A stretch of 43,724 bases of DNA from Brevinematales bacterium (lineage in GTDB: Bacteria; Spirochaetota; Brevinematia; Brevinematales; JAOACQ01), in NCBI GenBank assembly GCA_020052515.1, contig JAGVOW010000002.1, forward strand, positions 1 to 43,724, written 5' to 3'. Made by a program: the position numbers and the translations under genes. Under the pieces are notes generated by a model, which was given only the letters and a program-made list of their open reading frames with translations, made no database searches and was not told the DNA's origin. Below, piece by piece: positions 25,939-35,943 of the stretch (position 1 is its first letter; each line of letters begins with the position of its first letter).

Positions 25939-28900
25939 ATGTTTGTGAAATCTTTTTTAAAATTGTTTTTAGGTGTGATTGGAATATTTGCCGTTGTGGT
26001 TGGCTTTGCGGCCAATCAACTGCCGGCTTCGCAGTATATCTATGCGGGCAGCGGTGTGAAAGAATTTTCATTGGGTTATACCGGCATTTCAGAAATGGGC
26101 AGTATAGATGGCACTTCATTTAACCCGGCCAGCCTGGGCAACGCAAAGCGAATGGCGGCGAGCCTCTCTCTGGGAGGGCTGGGGAGTGACAGCTTTCTTC
26201 TGATGCCCGCTTTTGCGTATCCTTCCGACTTCGGGGTATTTTCCATAAACGGGATTTTTCTTTCCTCGGCCGATTCAAACGGATTAAAGAGCCTTCTGGG
26301 CGCCGGGATTTCCATTGCTAAACCCATTACGGAAGACCTTTTCTGGGGCGCCGGCATTAAAATCAATAGCGCAAACGCTTTTACCAATTCTGACTGGCAG
26401 CTTGGGCTCGATATGGGGATCATTAAAATTTCATCTTCCGACGCGAAGGGACTTGGGTTTTTAGATCCATCTTTTGGATTGGTCCTGAAGAATATAGGCA
26501 AAACCATTACTCTGGGCACGAATGATTCTTTTCCGGGATTGGGCATCGGCGGCGGGGTTTCTTTTTACGCTGTCAAACTGGACGGGTACAAGCTGAAGCT
26601 TCTGGGCGACGTTTTTCTTCCGTTTAACCCTATCAATCTGGCGCTCAATGTCGGGATGGAGAACAACCTCTTTGATTTTCTGAAAATCCGCCTGGGCTAT
26701 TCGCTTTCTTCAGATAGTTTTGGAATTACCGGAATCGGCCCCTTGTTCGCCGGTGTCGGTATTTCCGCCAAGGTCAAATTTGACAATACTAATTTTAAGC
26801 TGGAAACCCTTCAGATCAAAAGCGGCAATGAAAAGCTTGAAAACGCTACCGATATAGATTTATCTTATGGAATTCAAAACCAGACTTTTAACGGCAAGAG
26901 TGAACTGGCTCATTTTATCAATTTGAGCGTGGCTTTTGGCTATTACGATGACCAGAAACCGGAATTGAAGGCTGTACCGGATTTCAGCGCTTTTTCACCC
27001 AATTTTGACGGGACACAGGACGAAATCAAACTTTCCCTTCGGGTAAAGGACAATAAATTGGTGGACGGCTGGAAAGTAAAAGTCCTGGATTCGAACAAAA
27101 GGATTGTCAAAACCTATAAGAGTATGGATAAACTGCAGATCAAGAGCCTGACGGTCCAGAAGGCGATCGGACAGATTTTCTCCAGGAAAGAGCAGGTGGA
27201 GATTCCCGCTGAGCTTTCCTGGAATGGCCAGGACGAAAACGGTGTGCGGCTGCCGGACGGCGAATATTCTTATATTCTTACGGCCTGGGATGACAACAAA
27301 AATACCAATGAAACAGAGGCGGGGAGAATTATCATTGATACTGTTTTGCCGAAGGTAGAAGCAGTTCCTCAAACCCTGATTTTTTCTCCTAATGGAGATG
27401 GCGTAAAAGACGAGATGGCTTTTTCTGTCAAGAGCGCTGACATTGGATCTGGAGATAAGATTGAGGCTTTAGTAAGAGACGTTCAGAGCAATGTGGTCAG
27501 GGCGTATTCTTATGAGGGAAAGGCGCCGGAAAAAATCGCGTGGGATGGCAAAGACAACAATGGAAAAGCGGTTCCCGAAGGGGTTTATTCTTTTTCTATA
27601 GCCGCATCTGACGCGGCCGGCAATAAAACAGAGAGCCTGATCGGTAATATTCATCTGGTCATTGCTTACCAAAAGGCTGAGCTGGAAGCCAATCTGGGCG
27701 GTATTTCGCCGAACAGTGATGGCGTAAAGGACAGCGCTCTTTTTAAAATGAAAGTGTCTGACGCGAAGGGATTGGAAAAATGGAGCCTCCGGATTATGGA
27801 TCCGGCAGGCAATATTGTAAAGGAATTAACGGGCGCGCAGGCCCTTCCCGGAGAGCTGGCCTGGGACGGCAAGGACAAGAACAATAAGCTCTTGCCGGAC
27901 GGAAATTACAATTATGAATTGGAGCTCTTTTTTGACAGCGGCAACCACCCGAAAACGGACAAAAAAACTATTCGTGTGAGGACTACCCCTCCGATTATTG
28001 CTGTTAAATCTGATTTTCTGGCCTTTTCACCGAATGGAAAGCAAAGTACGCTTACCTTTACCCAGAGCGCGCAGGGAGATGATAGCGATATTCTGGAAAC
28101 CAAAATAATGGACAATTCCGGCAATATTGTTTATTACAATAAATCGAGTAGAAAGGATTTTTCGGCCAATTTTGTCTGGAATGGCCTGGACAAAGACCTG
28201 AAGCCCCTCCCGGAAGGCAATTATGTTTATATTATAGAAGGGTCGGATGATCTGGGCAATAAAAGCCGGAAAGAGGTAAAAGACATCCTTCTCAAAACCG
28301 GTTTAGACAAAACGGCTGTTCAAAGCGATGTTCTGGCCATTTCTCCTGAGAACAAGGAGGCCAATCTGAAAGCTGTCTTTACTCCGACGGCCACTTCAAA
28401 AGAAGGGGTTGTTTCTTTTATATTTGAGATAGATCAGAACAACAGGGTAGTCAAAAGCGTAAAATCGGACAAATGGATCGACCGGATTGTCTGGGATGGA
28501 AAGGACGATGTTGGGACGCCTTTGCCGGACGGAAATTATAACTATACTCTGAAGGTAAAATACAATTACGGGGATGAGCCCCTTTCAGCGAAGAAAACGA
28601 TCCAGATCAAGCGGAATGCCCCAAAGCTGGAAGTAAAAGCTGACAATCCTATTTTCTCACCCAACGGTGACGGCAATAAAGAAACCATTACATTCAGTCA
28701 GAAGAGCGAAAACGATAAGGCGGATTCAACCGAAGCGCTCATTAGCGATGCTTCTGGAAAGCCGGTTCGGATTTACCGCTGTACAGGCGCGGTCCCGAAA
28801 GAATTGACGTGGGACGGCACAGATGAGAAGGGAAATTCTGCGGCAGAAGGAAATTATTCCTATCAAATCACTTCAACGGACATCGCGAAAAATAAAATTG

Positions 28901-30009
28901 TTCGAAAAATTGATTTTAAATTGGTAAGAAGCTTTGAAAAGCTAGCGATGAATGGCGACACAAAATCTTTTTCTGTCAACGGCGATGCTTCTCCTCATAA
29001 AATTACTTTTAGCGCTTCTCTATCGCAAACGACGGACCTGCAGCTTTCTGTATTGGATATACTGGATGCTTCAGGGAAAATAGTAAAGCAATTTTCGAAA
29101 GAGAAAGGAATTGACAGGGCTATATTCTGGGATGGCAAGAGTGAAAACGGTGATTTTACTGGAGATGGAATTTATTCCGCGGAAATGCACTGCGAATTCG
29201 CGAGCGGGAATATCGCCTTTGCGGTGATTTCAAATATTGTTTTTGATAAAACCCCGCCGGAAGTCAAGTGGACAGTTTCTCCCGATCTCTTTACCCCGGA
29301 TGGGGACGGTGAAGACGATATCTTGTTTATGAATCTGGCGATCGCGGATTTTTCTGGTGTTAAGGATTGGGAAGCGGCTGTTTACAAGAAAATGGAGAAT
29401 GGAGAATCAGGCGGCGTTTTTAAGAAATTTACAGGCCAGGGCCCCGTTAAGCAATTGATCCAATGGGACGGCACAGGGGATGATAAAGAAGATATGGTAG
29501 AAGCGGTGCAGGATTATACCGCGCAGCTTTCGGTAAATGATACCCTGGGAAATAAAACGAGCCTGTCAAAAGATATTTCCGTAGGCGTATTGGTGGAGAA
29601 AACTCCTGAGGGTTTGAGAATCCGGGTCAGCAGTATCCGCTTTGCCACCGACCGCGCGGATATTACCGCGGAAGGCAAGAAGAACCTGGATAAGGTTATT
29701 TTCATTATCCGTAAAATCTTGTCCGACCGGCAAAAGTACGGCATCACCGATAAATACCGCATTGAGGTAAGCGGCCATACGGACGATGTGCCGGGGCCGA
29801 CCGCGGATTACAACCAGAAACTGTCGGAGAGAAGGGCAAAGTCAGTTTACAATTACCTTGTGGAAAATGACATTGAACAGAAGATACTGACATCTTTAGG
29901 TTATGGGGAAAGCCGGCCTTATAAAATGATCACAGCGGGAATGAGCCGGGAGAAGAAGAATGACTACCGCTCGAGAAATAGAAGGGTGGAGTTTTTTATC
30001 AGGAAATAA
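25939..30009 (+). CDS. Giant FlgD-repeat/OmpA-domain outer-membrane protein, mirror copy
   Basis: Reverse-complement copy of 13716-17786, identical over 1356 residues: signal peptide, barrel-like N-terminus, eight FlgD-like repeats and the peptidoglycan-binding OmpA domain. The better-spaced GTG start would be 25945. Confidence 0.88.
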   Translation: MFVKSFLKLFLGVIGIFAVVVGFAANQLPASQYIYAGSGVKEFSLGYTGISEMGSIDGTSFNPASLGNAKRMAASLSLGGLGSDSFLLMPAFAYPSDFGVFSINGIFLSSADSNGLKSLLGAGISIAKPITEDLFWGAGIKINSANAFTNSDWQLGLDMGIIKISSSDAKGLGFLDPSFGLVLKNIGKTITLGTNDSFPGLGIGGGVSFYAVKLDGYKLKLLGDVFLPFNPINLALNVGMENNLFDFLKIRLGYSLSSDSFGITGIGPLFAGVGISAKVKFDNTNFKLETLQIKSGNEKLENATDIDLSYGIQNQTFNGKSELAHFINLSVAFGYYDDQKPELKAVPDFSAFSPNFDGTQDEIKLSLRVKDNKLVDGWKVKVLDSNKRIVKTYKSMDKLQIKSLTVQKAIGQIFSRKEQVEIPAELSWNGQDENGVRLPDGEYSYILTAWDDNKNTNETEAGRIIIDTVLPKVEAVPQTLIFSPNGDGVKDEMAFSVKSADIGSGDKIEALVRDVQSNVVRAYSYEGKAPEKIAWDGKDNNGKAVPEGVYSFSIAASDAAGNKTESLIGNIHLVIAYQKAELEANLGGISPNSDGVKDSALFKMKVSDAKGLEKWSLRIMDPAGNIVKELTGAQALPGELAWDGKDKNNKLLPDGNYNYELELFFDSGNHPKTDKKTIRVRTTPPIIAVKSDFLAFSPNGKQSTLTFTQSAQGDDSDILETKIMDNSGNIVYYNKSSRKDFSANFVWNGLDKDLKPLPEGNYVYIIEGSDDLGNKSRKEVKDILLKTGLDKTAVQSDVLAISPENKEANLKAVFTPTATSKEGVVSFIFEIDQNNRVVKSVKSDKWIDRIVWDGKDDVGTPLPDGNYNYTLKVKYNYGDEPLSAKKTIQIKRNAPKLEVKADNPIFSPNGDGNKETITFSQKSENDKADSTEALISDASGKPVRIYRCTGAVPKELTWDGTDEKGNSAAEGNYSYQITSTDIAKNKIVRKIDFKLVRSFEKLAMNGDTKSFSVNGDASPHKITFSASLSQTTDLQLSVLDILDASGKIVKQFSKEKGIDRAIFWDGKSENGDFTGDGIYSAEMHCEFASGNIAFAVISNIVFDKTPPEVKWTVSPDLFTPDGDGEDDILFMNLAIADFSGVKDWEAAVYKKMENGESGGVFKKFTGQGPVKQLIQWDGTGDDKEDMVEAVQDYTAQLSVNDTLGNKTSLSKDISVGVLVEKTPEGLRIRVSSIRFATDRADITAEGKKNLDKVIFIIRKILSDRQKYGITDKYRIEVSGHTDDVPGPTADYNQKLSERRAKSVYNYLVENDIEQKILTSLGYGESRPYKMITAGMSREKKNDYRSRNRRVEFFIRK

Positions 30010-30017
30010 GAACTCAC

Positions 30018-30045
30018 ATAGGCGCGGTTAATTAACCGCGCCTAT
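30018..30045. repeat. GC-rich TAATTAA-centred palindrome, mirror of copy 2
   Basis: Mirror of 13680-13707, 28-nt perfect palindrome between the OmpA-domain and PIN toxin genes. Confidence 0.8.
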
Positions 30046-30068
30046 CAAGCGCAGGAGGAGGCCTATAA

Positions 30069-30551
30069 ATGAAAAAGCCAAAAATTTATCTGGATACGTC
30101 TGTTATAAATTTTTTGTTTGCTGATGATGCCCCTGATTTTAAAAGAATAACTATTGATTTCTTTGAAAACTATTTTGTTCACTATGAAGTTTATATTTCT
30201 GATATTGTTCTTCTGGAAATAAATAAAACAAATGATGACGTTAAAAAACAAGAACTTCTTCAAGTTATCGATGATTATCCTTTTATAATTCTCGAAGTTC
30301 AAAGAGACAAACGGATTCTCCACCTTTCCGAATTGTATATCAAAGAAAAAGTTATTCCGGAGAAAAAAACAGAAGACGCCAAGCATATTGCTATTTGTAC
30401 TGTTTTTGAATTGGATATATTGTTATCATGGAATTTTAAACATCTTGCTAATATTCATAAAGAAGCGTTTATAAACGCAATCAATGAAAAAGAAGGGTAT
30501 TGGAAAAAATTAAATTTAATGAGTCCATTGGAGGCGCTTTATGAAGACTAA
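30069..30551 (+). CDS. PIN-domain toxin, mirror copy
   Basis: Reverse-complement copy of 13174-13656; predicted VapC-like endoribonuclease of 160 residues with Asp9, Glu50 and Asp103. AGGAGGAG at 30053-30060 precedes the ATG. Confidence 0.82.
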   Translation: MKKPKIYLDTSVINFLFADDAPDFKRITIDFFENYFVHYEVYISDIVLLEINKTNDDVKKQELLQVIDDYPFIILEVQRDKRILHLSELYIKEKVIPEKKTEDAKHIAICTVFELDILLSWNFKHLANIHKEAFINAINEKEGYWKKLNLMSPLEALYED

Positions 30552-30711
30552 AAGTTTTGTTTCTAAATCGTTAAAAGAAATCTGGGAGATTAAAGACAGA
30601 ATTTACCAGGAAACTAAAAAAATGAATTCACAAGAATACGATTATTATCTGGATAGTAATACTCGCGAATTAAAAAATAGATACAAAAATAAAATCAAAA
30701 AAAACATCTAA
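30541..30711 (+). CDS. 56-residue antitoxin candidate, mirror copy
   Basis: Mirror of 13014-13184; short charged helical protein starting within the PIN toxin gene (GGAGG at 30530-30534). Confidence 0.65.
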   Translation: MKTKSFVSKSLKEIWEIKDRIYQETKKMNSQEYDYYLDSNTRELKNRYKNKIKKNI

Positions 30712-30730
30712 CTTCAACAGGAGGAAAAAT

Positions 30731-30943
30731 ATGTCTGAAAACAATGACTTATGTACAAAAAGGGGGAAAAACATGAATAACAATGGGTTTATGGGCGGAG
30801 TTTATTTTATGACCATCGTGGGCGCGGCGATTTATTTTATCCAGCATTCAACCTCATTCTGGGGCGGCGTGCTTGGCCTTCTTAAGGCGCTGATATGGCC
30901 TCTGCTTGTCATTTACAAGGCGCTGGAACTTCTGAAGATGTAA
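30731..30943 (+). CDS. Small membrane protein, mirror copy
   Basis: Mirror of 12782-12994; two hydrophobic segments, alternative start at 30773. Confidence 0.65.
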   Translation: MSENNDLCTKRGKNMNNNGFMGGVYFMTIVGAAIYFIQHSTSFWGGVLGLLKALIWPLLVIYKALELLKM

Positions 30944-30951
30944 AAATGGCT

Positions 30952-30967
30952 GCTAATAGCTATTAGC
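30952..30967. repeat. 16-nt palindrome, mirror copy
   Basis: Mirror of 12758-12773 (GCTAATAGCTATTAGC). Confidence 0.6.
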
Positions 30968-30999
30968 TGATAGGCGCGGTTAATTAACCGCGCCTATCA
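30968..30999. repeat. GC-rich TAATTAA-centred palindrome, mirror of copy 1
   Basis: Mirror of 12726-12757, 32-nt perfect palindrome. Confidence 0.8.
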
Positions 31000-31046
31000 A
31001 GCGCGGAGAAGAGAAAAAACATTGAAATGAAAATCAAGGGGGGAAA

Positions 31047-31550
31047 ATGAAGATTTCAAAAAGAGCTTTTGCGTTTTTTGCCTTAGCTTCTGTTTTTGTC
31101 TTATTGTCCGTCACATTGTTCGCTGAAGTTTTTAGGACCGCGAATTCAAAAACAAATATCTGTATTCTTACCTATGAAACGGCGTTTAAGAAAAATCTTA
31201 CGGCTGTTCTCATTCAAGATTTCAAGGCTAAAGGAATGAACGTTACGGTGGATACGGTTTCCAATGGCTCAAATTATAAAGCCTCTGACTATAACGCTGT
31301 TATTTTATTGTCGGCTGTGCAGGCGTTTGGTCCCTTGCCGAAAACAACGGAATACATTATCAAGAATAAATATTCCAGCAATATTATTTACTTTTCTACT
31401 TACTCGATGTTTAACCTTCCTTATGGTTTTTCGCTGGACAAGAAAAAAATTGACGCGGTTACTTCAGCCTCTGTCAGTAGTGATAAAAAAGTACTGGAAG
31501 AGGCGAAAAATAAAATTGTTGAAAGGGCCATGAAAGTTTTAAACAAATAA
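31047..31550 (+). CDS. Exported protein with flavodoxin-like fold pattern, mirror copy
   Basis: Mirror of 12175-12678; 167 residues with a signal segment and alternating strand-helix pattern, no recognised family. Confidence 0.55.
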   Translation: MKISKRAFAFFALASVFVLLSVTLFAEVFRTANSKTNICILTYETAFKKNLTAVLIQDFKAKGMNVTVDTVSNGSNYKASDYNAVILLSAVQAFGPLPKTTEYIIKNKYSSNIIYFSTYSMFNLPYGFSLDKKKIDAVTSASVSSDKKVLEEAKNKIVERAMKVLNK

Positions 31551-31565
31551 AGGGGGTTAAGAAAT

Positions 31566-31594
31566 TTGACACAGGGGTAAATAAATGATATATT
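31566..31594 (+). promoter_or_regulatory. Strong promoter before UPF0175-DUF3368-uvrA, mirror copy
   Basis: Mirror of 12131-12159: TTGACA (31566-31571), 17 bp, TATATT (31589-31594). Confidence 0.65.
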
Positions 31595-31629
31595 TTTTAA
31601 AAAGAGATTTCATTTACGAGGTAAAAAAC

Positions 31630-31835
31630 ATGGATGCTGTGGTGAGCCTGACATTTCCCGAAGAGATTCTTCTCTCTTTGCGTGAAACAGAAGATGATTT
31701 TAAAGAGAGCTAAAAAGAATTGCCGCTTTAACTTATTATAAGGAAAAGAAGCTTTCATTGGGGCAATGCGCCGCTTTGGCGGAATCCACAGAAGAAGAAT
31801 TAAGAAAAGATTTTTCGAATGCAAGTAATTGTTGA
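31630..31835 (+). pseudogene. Frameshifted UPF0175 antitoxin, mirror copy
   Basis: Mirror of 11890-12095. The first frame stops at 31711-31713; the continuation is one base earlier, from GAG at 31707. The identical lesion in both arms is expected from copying and is not independent confirmation. Confidence 0.75.
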
Positions 31836-32214
31836 TTCCAGCCCGATTATTTCCTTAGCTTCTGTTAATCAGCTTCATTTACTGGAAAAGTTATATCAAA
31901 AAGTCATTATTCCAAAAGCTGTCTATGATGAAATTTATTTTAAAGAACATTCTAATATTATTTCCTCAGCGATCGATGGAGAGAAATATATTGAAGTAAA
32001 AAATGTAAAAAACATTGAAGCCGAAAATCTTTTTTCAACAGCCCTTCATAAGGGGGAAGTCGAAGTAATGATTCTTTATCGGGAACTTCAAGCGGACTTA
32101 TGTATCATAGACGATTACCTGGCTAGAAAATACGCTCAACCATTAAAAATAAAAGTGACGGGCACAATAGGAATCTTAATGGCCTCCAAAGAAAAAGGTT
32201 TTATAAAAGAATAA
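31819..32214 (+). CDS. DUF3368 PIN-like toxin, mirror copy
   Basis: Mirror of 11511-11906; intact 131-residue toxin downstream of the broken antitoxin. Confidence 0.82.
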   Translation: MQVIVDSSPIISLASVNQLHLLEKLYQKVIIPKAVYDEIYFKEHSNIISSAIDGEKYIEVKNVKNIEAENLFSTALHKGEVEVMILYRELQADLCIIDDYLARKYAQPLKIKVTGTIGILMASKEKGFIKE

Positions 32215-32238
32215 TATTTGAAGAGGAAAACGGAGTTT

Positions 32239-35067
32239 ATGCACGAAAAGATAATCATCAAGGGCGCGAAAGAGCACAATCTCAAGAATGTCAATGTAGA
32301 GATCCCTCGCAATAAACTGGTGGTTTTTACCGGGGTTTCTGGAAGCGGAAAGTCATCGCTGGCTTTTGACACGATTTACGCGGAAGGGGAGAGGCGCTAC
32401 CTGGAATCGCTTTCCACCTACGCGCGCCAATTTCTCGGGAATATGCAGAAGCCCAATGTGGAATTTATTGAAGGGCTTTCACCGGCCATTTCCATTCAAC
32501 AGCAGGGCGTGCACGGCAACCCCCGTTCGATTGTGGGAACAGTGACGGAGATTTATGACTACTTCCGGCTTCTGTGGGGGACTATCGGCACACCGACCTG
32601 CCCTGTCTGCGGCAAAAAGCTTGTGTCTACAACGGTGGATGAGATTGTGGATTCTCTTATGACGATGCCGCCGAAGACAAAATTTATGGTAATGGCCCCC
32701 GCGGTTCGCGGCAAAAAAGGCACTCATGCGGATGTTCTGGAGAATCTGAGAAAGGAAGGCCTGGGCCGGGTGCGTATTGACGGCGAAATGAAAGAATTAA
32801 GCGAAGAGATAAAATTGGAAAAGAATATCAAGCATAACATTGATATTGTTGTAGACCGGCTGGTCATGGATCAAAAAGAGAAGAGCCGTATTGCCGGCTC
32901 AGTAGAAACAGCCTTTCATTACGGCAATAGCCTCCTTTCAATTTATTGGCCGGATACAAATGAAGAAAAAATCTTTTCGCAGAAATACTACTGCGCGGAG
33001 CACAATGTCAGCTTTGAGGAAATTGAACCGAGAATGTTTTCCTTCAACGCGCCTTACGGGGCCTGTCCTGAGTGCAGCGGATTAGGCGAAAAACTGGAAT
33101 TCGACGAGGAATTGCTGGTTGATTTTGAATTAAGTATTCATTCAGGAGCGCTGAAAAGCCATCCGCCCAGCCAGGCGCATTGGGGGTCTTTTCTGAAGGC
33201 GCTTTCCAAAAAGCACAAATTCTCTTTAGATACGCCTTACCGTGATCTGCCAAAAGAGATACGGAAGATTATTATGTATGGCGACTCTGAAAAAATTGAT
33301 ATCCATTACCAGAGTGAGCGGTTCAATTTTGAGACGAGCGCTTCTTACGAGGGCGTGATTCCCAATCTGAAAAGGCGCTATTTTGAAACACAGTCCCCCG
33401 GCATGCGGGAGTGGCTGGAACAATATATGAAGTCCATCGACTGCCCGCTTTGCCATGGAGAGCGGCTCAAGCAGGAAAGCCTTGCTGTAAAGGTGGACGG
33501 CAAAAGCATTATGGAAGTCACCCGGATGAATGTGCATGAGAGCTTTCAGTTTTTTGAGTCTTTGCCGCCAAAGCTTTCTGAAAGTGAAAAAATGATCGCC
33601 GAAAGAGTCCTCAATGAAATTAATAAGCGCCTGAAATTTATTCTGGATGTGGGCCTGGATTACCTGACTCTGAACCGCAAGGTCAGCACCATCTCCGGCG
33701 GGGAGTTTCAGCGCATCCGATTGGCTACACAGATTGGCTCCGGGCTCATGGGCGTTTTGTATGTCCTGGATGAACCCACTATCGGGCTTCATTCCCGGGA
33801 TACGGACAAGCTGATCCGTACGCTGGAAAAACTGCGGGATTCCGGCAATACAGTTATTGTCGTCGAACATGATGAGGAAACCATTGCCCGTGCGGATTGG
33901 ATTGTTGATATTGGGCCGGGAGCCGGAATTTATGGCGGTACTGTAGTCGCGGAAGGGACTTTTGAAGAAATAAAAAAGAATAAAAATTCTCTTACCGGGA
34001 AATATTTGTCCGGTTTGCTTTGCGTTGATATTCCCGCTGAAAGAAAAGAAGGCAATGGAAAATTCATAGAAGTATCAGGCGCATCAGAGCACAATCTCAA
34101 GAATATTACCGTAAAATTTCCGCTGGGTAAATTTACCGCTGTGACAGGCGTGAGCGGAAGCGGCAAGTCCACACTGGTAAATGATATTCTCTACAACGCT
34201 GTCAGCAAAGCGATCTACCATTCCAGGACCGAACCGGGAAAGCATAAAGCGATCAAAGGCATTGAAAATATTGATAAAATTATTGATATTGACCAGAGTC
34301 CCATCGGGCGTACCCCGAGAAGCAACCCGGCGACTTACACGGGCGTCTTTACGGAGGTCCGCGATCTTTTTACCAATCTGCCGGAAGCCAAAGCCCGAGG
34401 CTACAAAGCCGGCCGGTTTTCCTTCAATGTAAAGGGCGGACGCTGCGAAGCCTGCGAAGGTGACGGCGTGATCAAAGTCGAAATGCACTTTCTGCCCGAC
34501 GTTTACCTCGCATGCGATGTCTGCAAAGGTAAGCGCTACAACCGCGAAACGCTGGAAGTTCAGTTTAAAGGAAAATCTATTGCGGATATACTGGAGCTCA
34601 CTGTGGATGAAGCCCTGGAATTCTTCGAAAAAATTCCGATGATCAGAAGAAAGATGGAAGTCCTGCAGAATGTGGGCCTGGGCTATATCCATTTAGGCCA
34701 ATCCGCTACGACTCTTTCCGGCGGCGAGGCTCAAAGGATCAAGCTGGCAAAAGAGCTTTCCAAAATCGGCACAGGCAATACTCTTTATATTCTGGATGAG
34801 CCGACGGTAGGACTTCATTTTGACGACGTGAAGAAACTCATCCATGTGCTGCAGACATTGGTAGAGAAGGGCAATTCTGTCATTGTTATTGAGCATAATA
34901 TGGACATGATCAAGGTGGCGGATTGGATTATTGACCTGGGGCCGGAAGGCGGCGACAAAGGCGGAAAAGTCCTTTTTGAAGGTACGCCGGAAGGGCTTTT
35001 AAGGGATAAGAAGTCTTATACGGCGGAGTATTTGCACAAGTACCTGGAGTCGATGCAGAGGTGCTGA
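32239..35067 (+). CDS. uvrA: UvrA, mirror copy
   Basis: Mirror of 8658-11486, the damage-recognition ATPase of nucleotide excision repair; identical 942 residues. One uvrA per genome is usual, so this second copy is best read as the fold-back. Confidence 0.95.
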   Translation: MHEKIIIKGAKEHNLKNVNVEIPRNKLVVFTGVSGSGKSSLAFDTIYAEGERRYLESLSTYARQFLGNMQKPNVEFIEGLSPAISIQQQGVHGNPRSIVGTVTEIYDYFRLLWGTIGTPTCPVCGKKLVSTTVDEIVDSLMTMPPKTKFMVMAPAVRGKKGTHADVLENLRKEGLGRVRIDGEMKELSEEIKLEKNIKHNIDIVVDRLVMDQKEKSRIAGSVETAFHYGNSLLSIYWPDTNEEKIFSQKYYCAEHNVSFEEIEPRMFSFNAPYGACPECSGLGEKLEFDEELLVDFELSIHSGALKSHPPSQAHWGSFLKALSKKHKFSLDTPYRDLPKEIRKIIMYGDSEKIDIHYQSERFNFETSASYEGVIPNLKRRYFETQSPGMREWLEQYMKSIDCPLCHGERLKQESLAVKVDGKSIMEVTRMNVHESFQFFESLPPKLSESEKMIAERVLNEINKRLKFILDVGLDYLTLNRKVSTISGGEFQRIRLATQIGSGLMGVLYVLDEPTIGLHSRDTDKLIRTLEKLRDSGNTVIVVEHDEETIARADWIVDIGPGAGIYGGTVVAEGTFEEIKKNKNSLTGKYLSGLLCVDIPAERKEGNGKFIEVSGASEHNLKNITVKFPLGKFTAVTGVSGSGKSTLVNDILYNAVSKAIYHSRTEPGKHKAIKGIENIDKIIDIDQSPIGRTPRSNPATYTGVFTEVRDLFTNLPEAKARGYKAGRFSFNVKGGRCEACEGDGVIKVEMHFLPDVYLACDVCKGKRYNRETLEVQFKGKSIADILELTVDEALEFFEKIPMIRRKMEVLQNVGLGYIHLGQSATTLSGGEAQRIKLAKELSKIGTGNTLYILDEPTVGLHFDDVKKLIHVLQTLVEKGNSVIVIEHNMDMIKVADWIIDLGPEGGDKGGKVLFEGTPEGLLRDKKSYTAEYLHKYLESMQRC

Positions 35068-35086
35068 TTACCCAACCACCCCCTAG

Positions 35087-35107
35087 CCCCTCCTTATTAA
35101 GGAGGGG
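35087..35107. repeat. CCCCTCC/GGAGGGG palindrome, mirror copy
   Basis: Mirror of 8618-8638, between uvrA and the vapB promoter. Confidence 0.65.
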
Positions 35108-35136
35108 AGTTAGTTTAGACGTATTACTTTTTTATA

Positions 35137-35165
35137 TTGACTTACATTAACATTCGTGTTATACT
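35137..35165 (+). promoter_or_regulatory. vapBC promoter and operator palindrome, mirror copy
   Basis: Mirror of 8560-8588: TTGACT (35137-35142), 17 bp, TATACT (35160-35165), with TAACATTCGTGTTA at 35148-35161. Confidence 0.6.
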
Positions 35166-35187
35166 TTCCGAAGAAGGAGGAATCGTT

Positions 35188-35439
35188 ATGAATACGGCTA
35201 TTGTAACCATGAAGGGCCAGATCGTGATTCCATCGAAGATCAGAAGAAAGCACCATATTAAGAAAGGAACAAAGTTAAACATAGTGGATAGAGAGGATCA
35301 GATTATTCTTCAGCCTTTAACTAGCGAATATTTTGAAAAGATGGCGGGTATTTTGAAAACAAAGGGAAAGTTGACGAAGGCTATTCTTAAAGAACGTTCA
35401 AACGAAAGAGAAATTGAGGATGAAAAATGGTCAAAATAA
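35188..35439 (+). CDS. vapB: AbrB/VapB-type antitoxin, mirror copy
   Basis: Mirror of 8286-8537; 83-residue AbrB-fold antitoxin with GGAGG at 35176-35180. Confidence 0.88.
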   Translation: MNTAIVTMKGQIVIPSKIRRKHHIKKGTKLNIVDREDQIILQPLTSEYFEKMAGILKTKGKLTKAILKERSNEREIEDEKWSK

Positions 35440-35825
35440 TTGATGCTTGTGCTTTGATGGCTTATCTTGAAAAAGAAGAAGGCTATGAAAAGGTAAAAAA
35501 TTTATTTATTAAAGCCGCAGAGGGAGATAGCGATTTGCTTATGACTACGATTAATCTTGGCGAAGTTCTTTATGTGCTGTTACGGGAATACGGCCAGGAA
35601 GAAACCGCAAAGATATTAAAAGTAATAGAGACTTTTCCTATAGAGTTTATTTCTGTTGATTTAGAAATTACCAAACAAGCAGCGATTTACAAAGCGCACA
35701 AAAAGATGTCTTATGCTGATTGCTTTGCCGCCGCTCTTGCGAAGTTAAAAAAGGGAGAATTGGTTACCAGCGACAAAGAGCTAAAAGAGGTCGAAGAAGA
35801 GATAAAAATCTTCTGGATTCGATAG
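35427..35825 (+). CDS. vapC: VapC-family PIN toxin, mirror copy
   Basis: Mirror of 7900-8298; 132-residue ribonuclease toxin with a complete acidic active site, start overlapping vapB by 13 bp. Confidence 0.88.
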   Translation: MVKIIDACALMAYLEKEEGYEKVKNLFIKAAEGDSDLLMTTINLGEVLYVLLREYGQEETAKILKVIETFPIEFISVDLEITKQAAIYKAHKKMSYADCFAAALAKLKKGELVTSDKELKEVEEEIKIFWIR

Positions 35826-35839
35826 TCTCTTTTTTGACT

Positions 35840-35861
35840 GCCTGAACGAAAGGCTTTTTTT
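35840..35861 (+). terminator. Weak terminator-like hairpin after vapC, mirror copy
   Basis: Mirror of 7864-7885: 4-bp stem followed by seven T. Confidence 0.4.
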
Positions 35862-35888
35862 GCAAAAAAAACAAAACTGTTTTAAAAT
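35860..35888 (+). promoter_or_regulatory. Candidate DUF2723 operon promoter, mirror copy
   Basis: Mirror of 7837-7865: TTGCAA (35860-35865), 17 bp, TAAAAT (35883-35888). Confidence 0.5.
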
Positions 35889-35943
35889 CTTAGCCAATGG
35901 GTTGTGTGAACGTGTTGAAGCCTGTAATGGAGGATGAGAATTT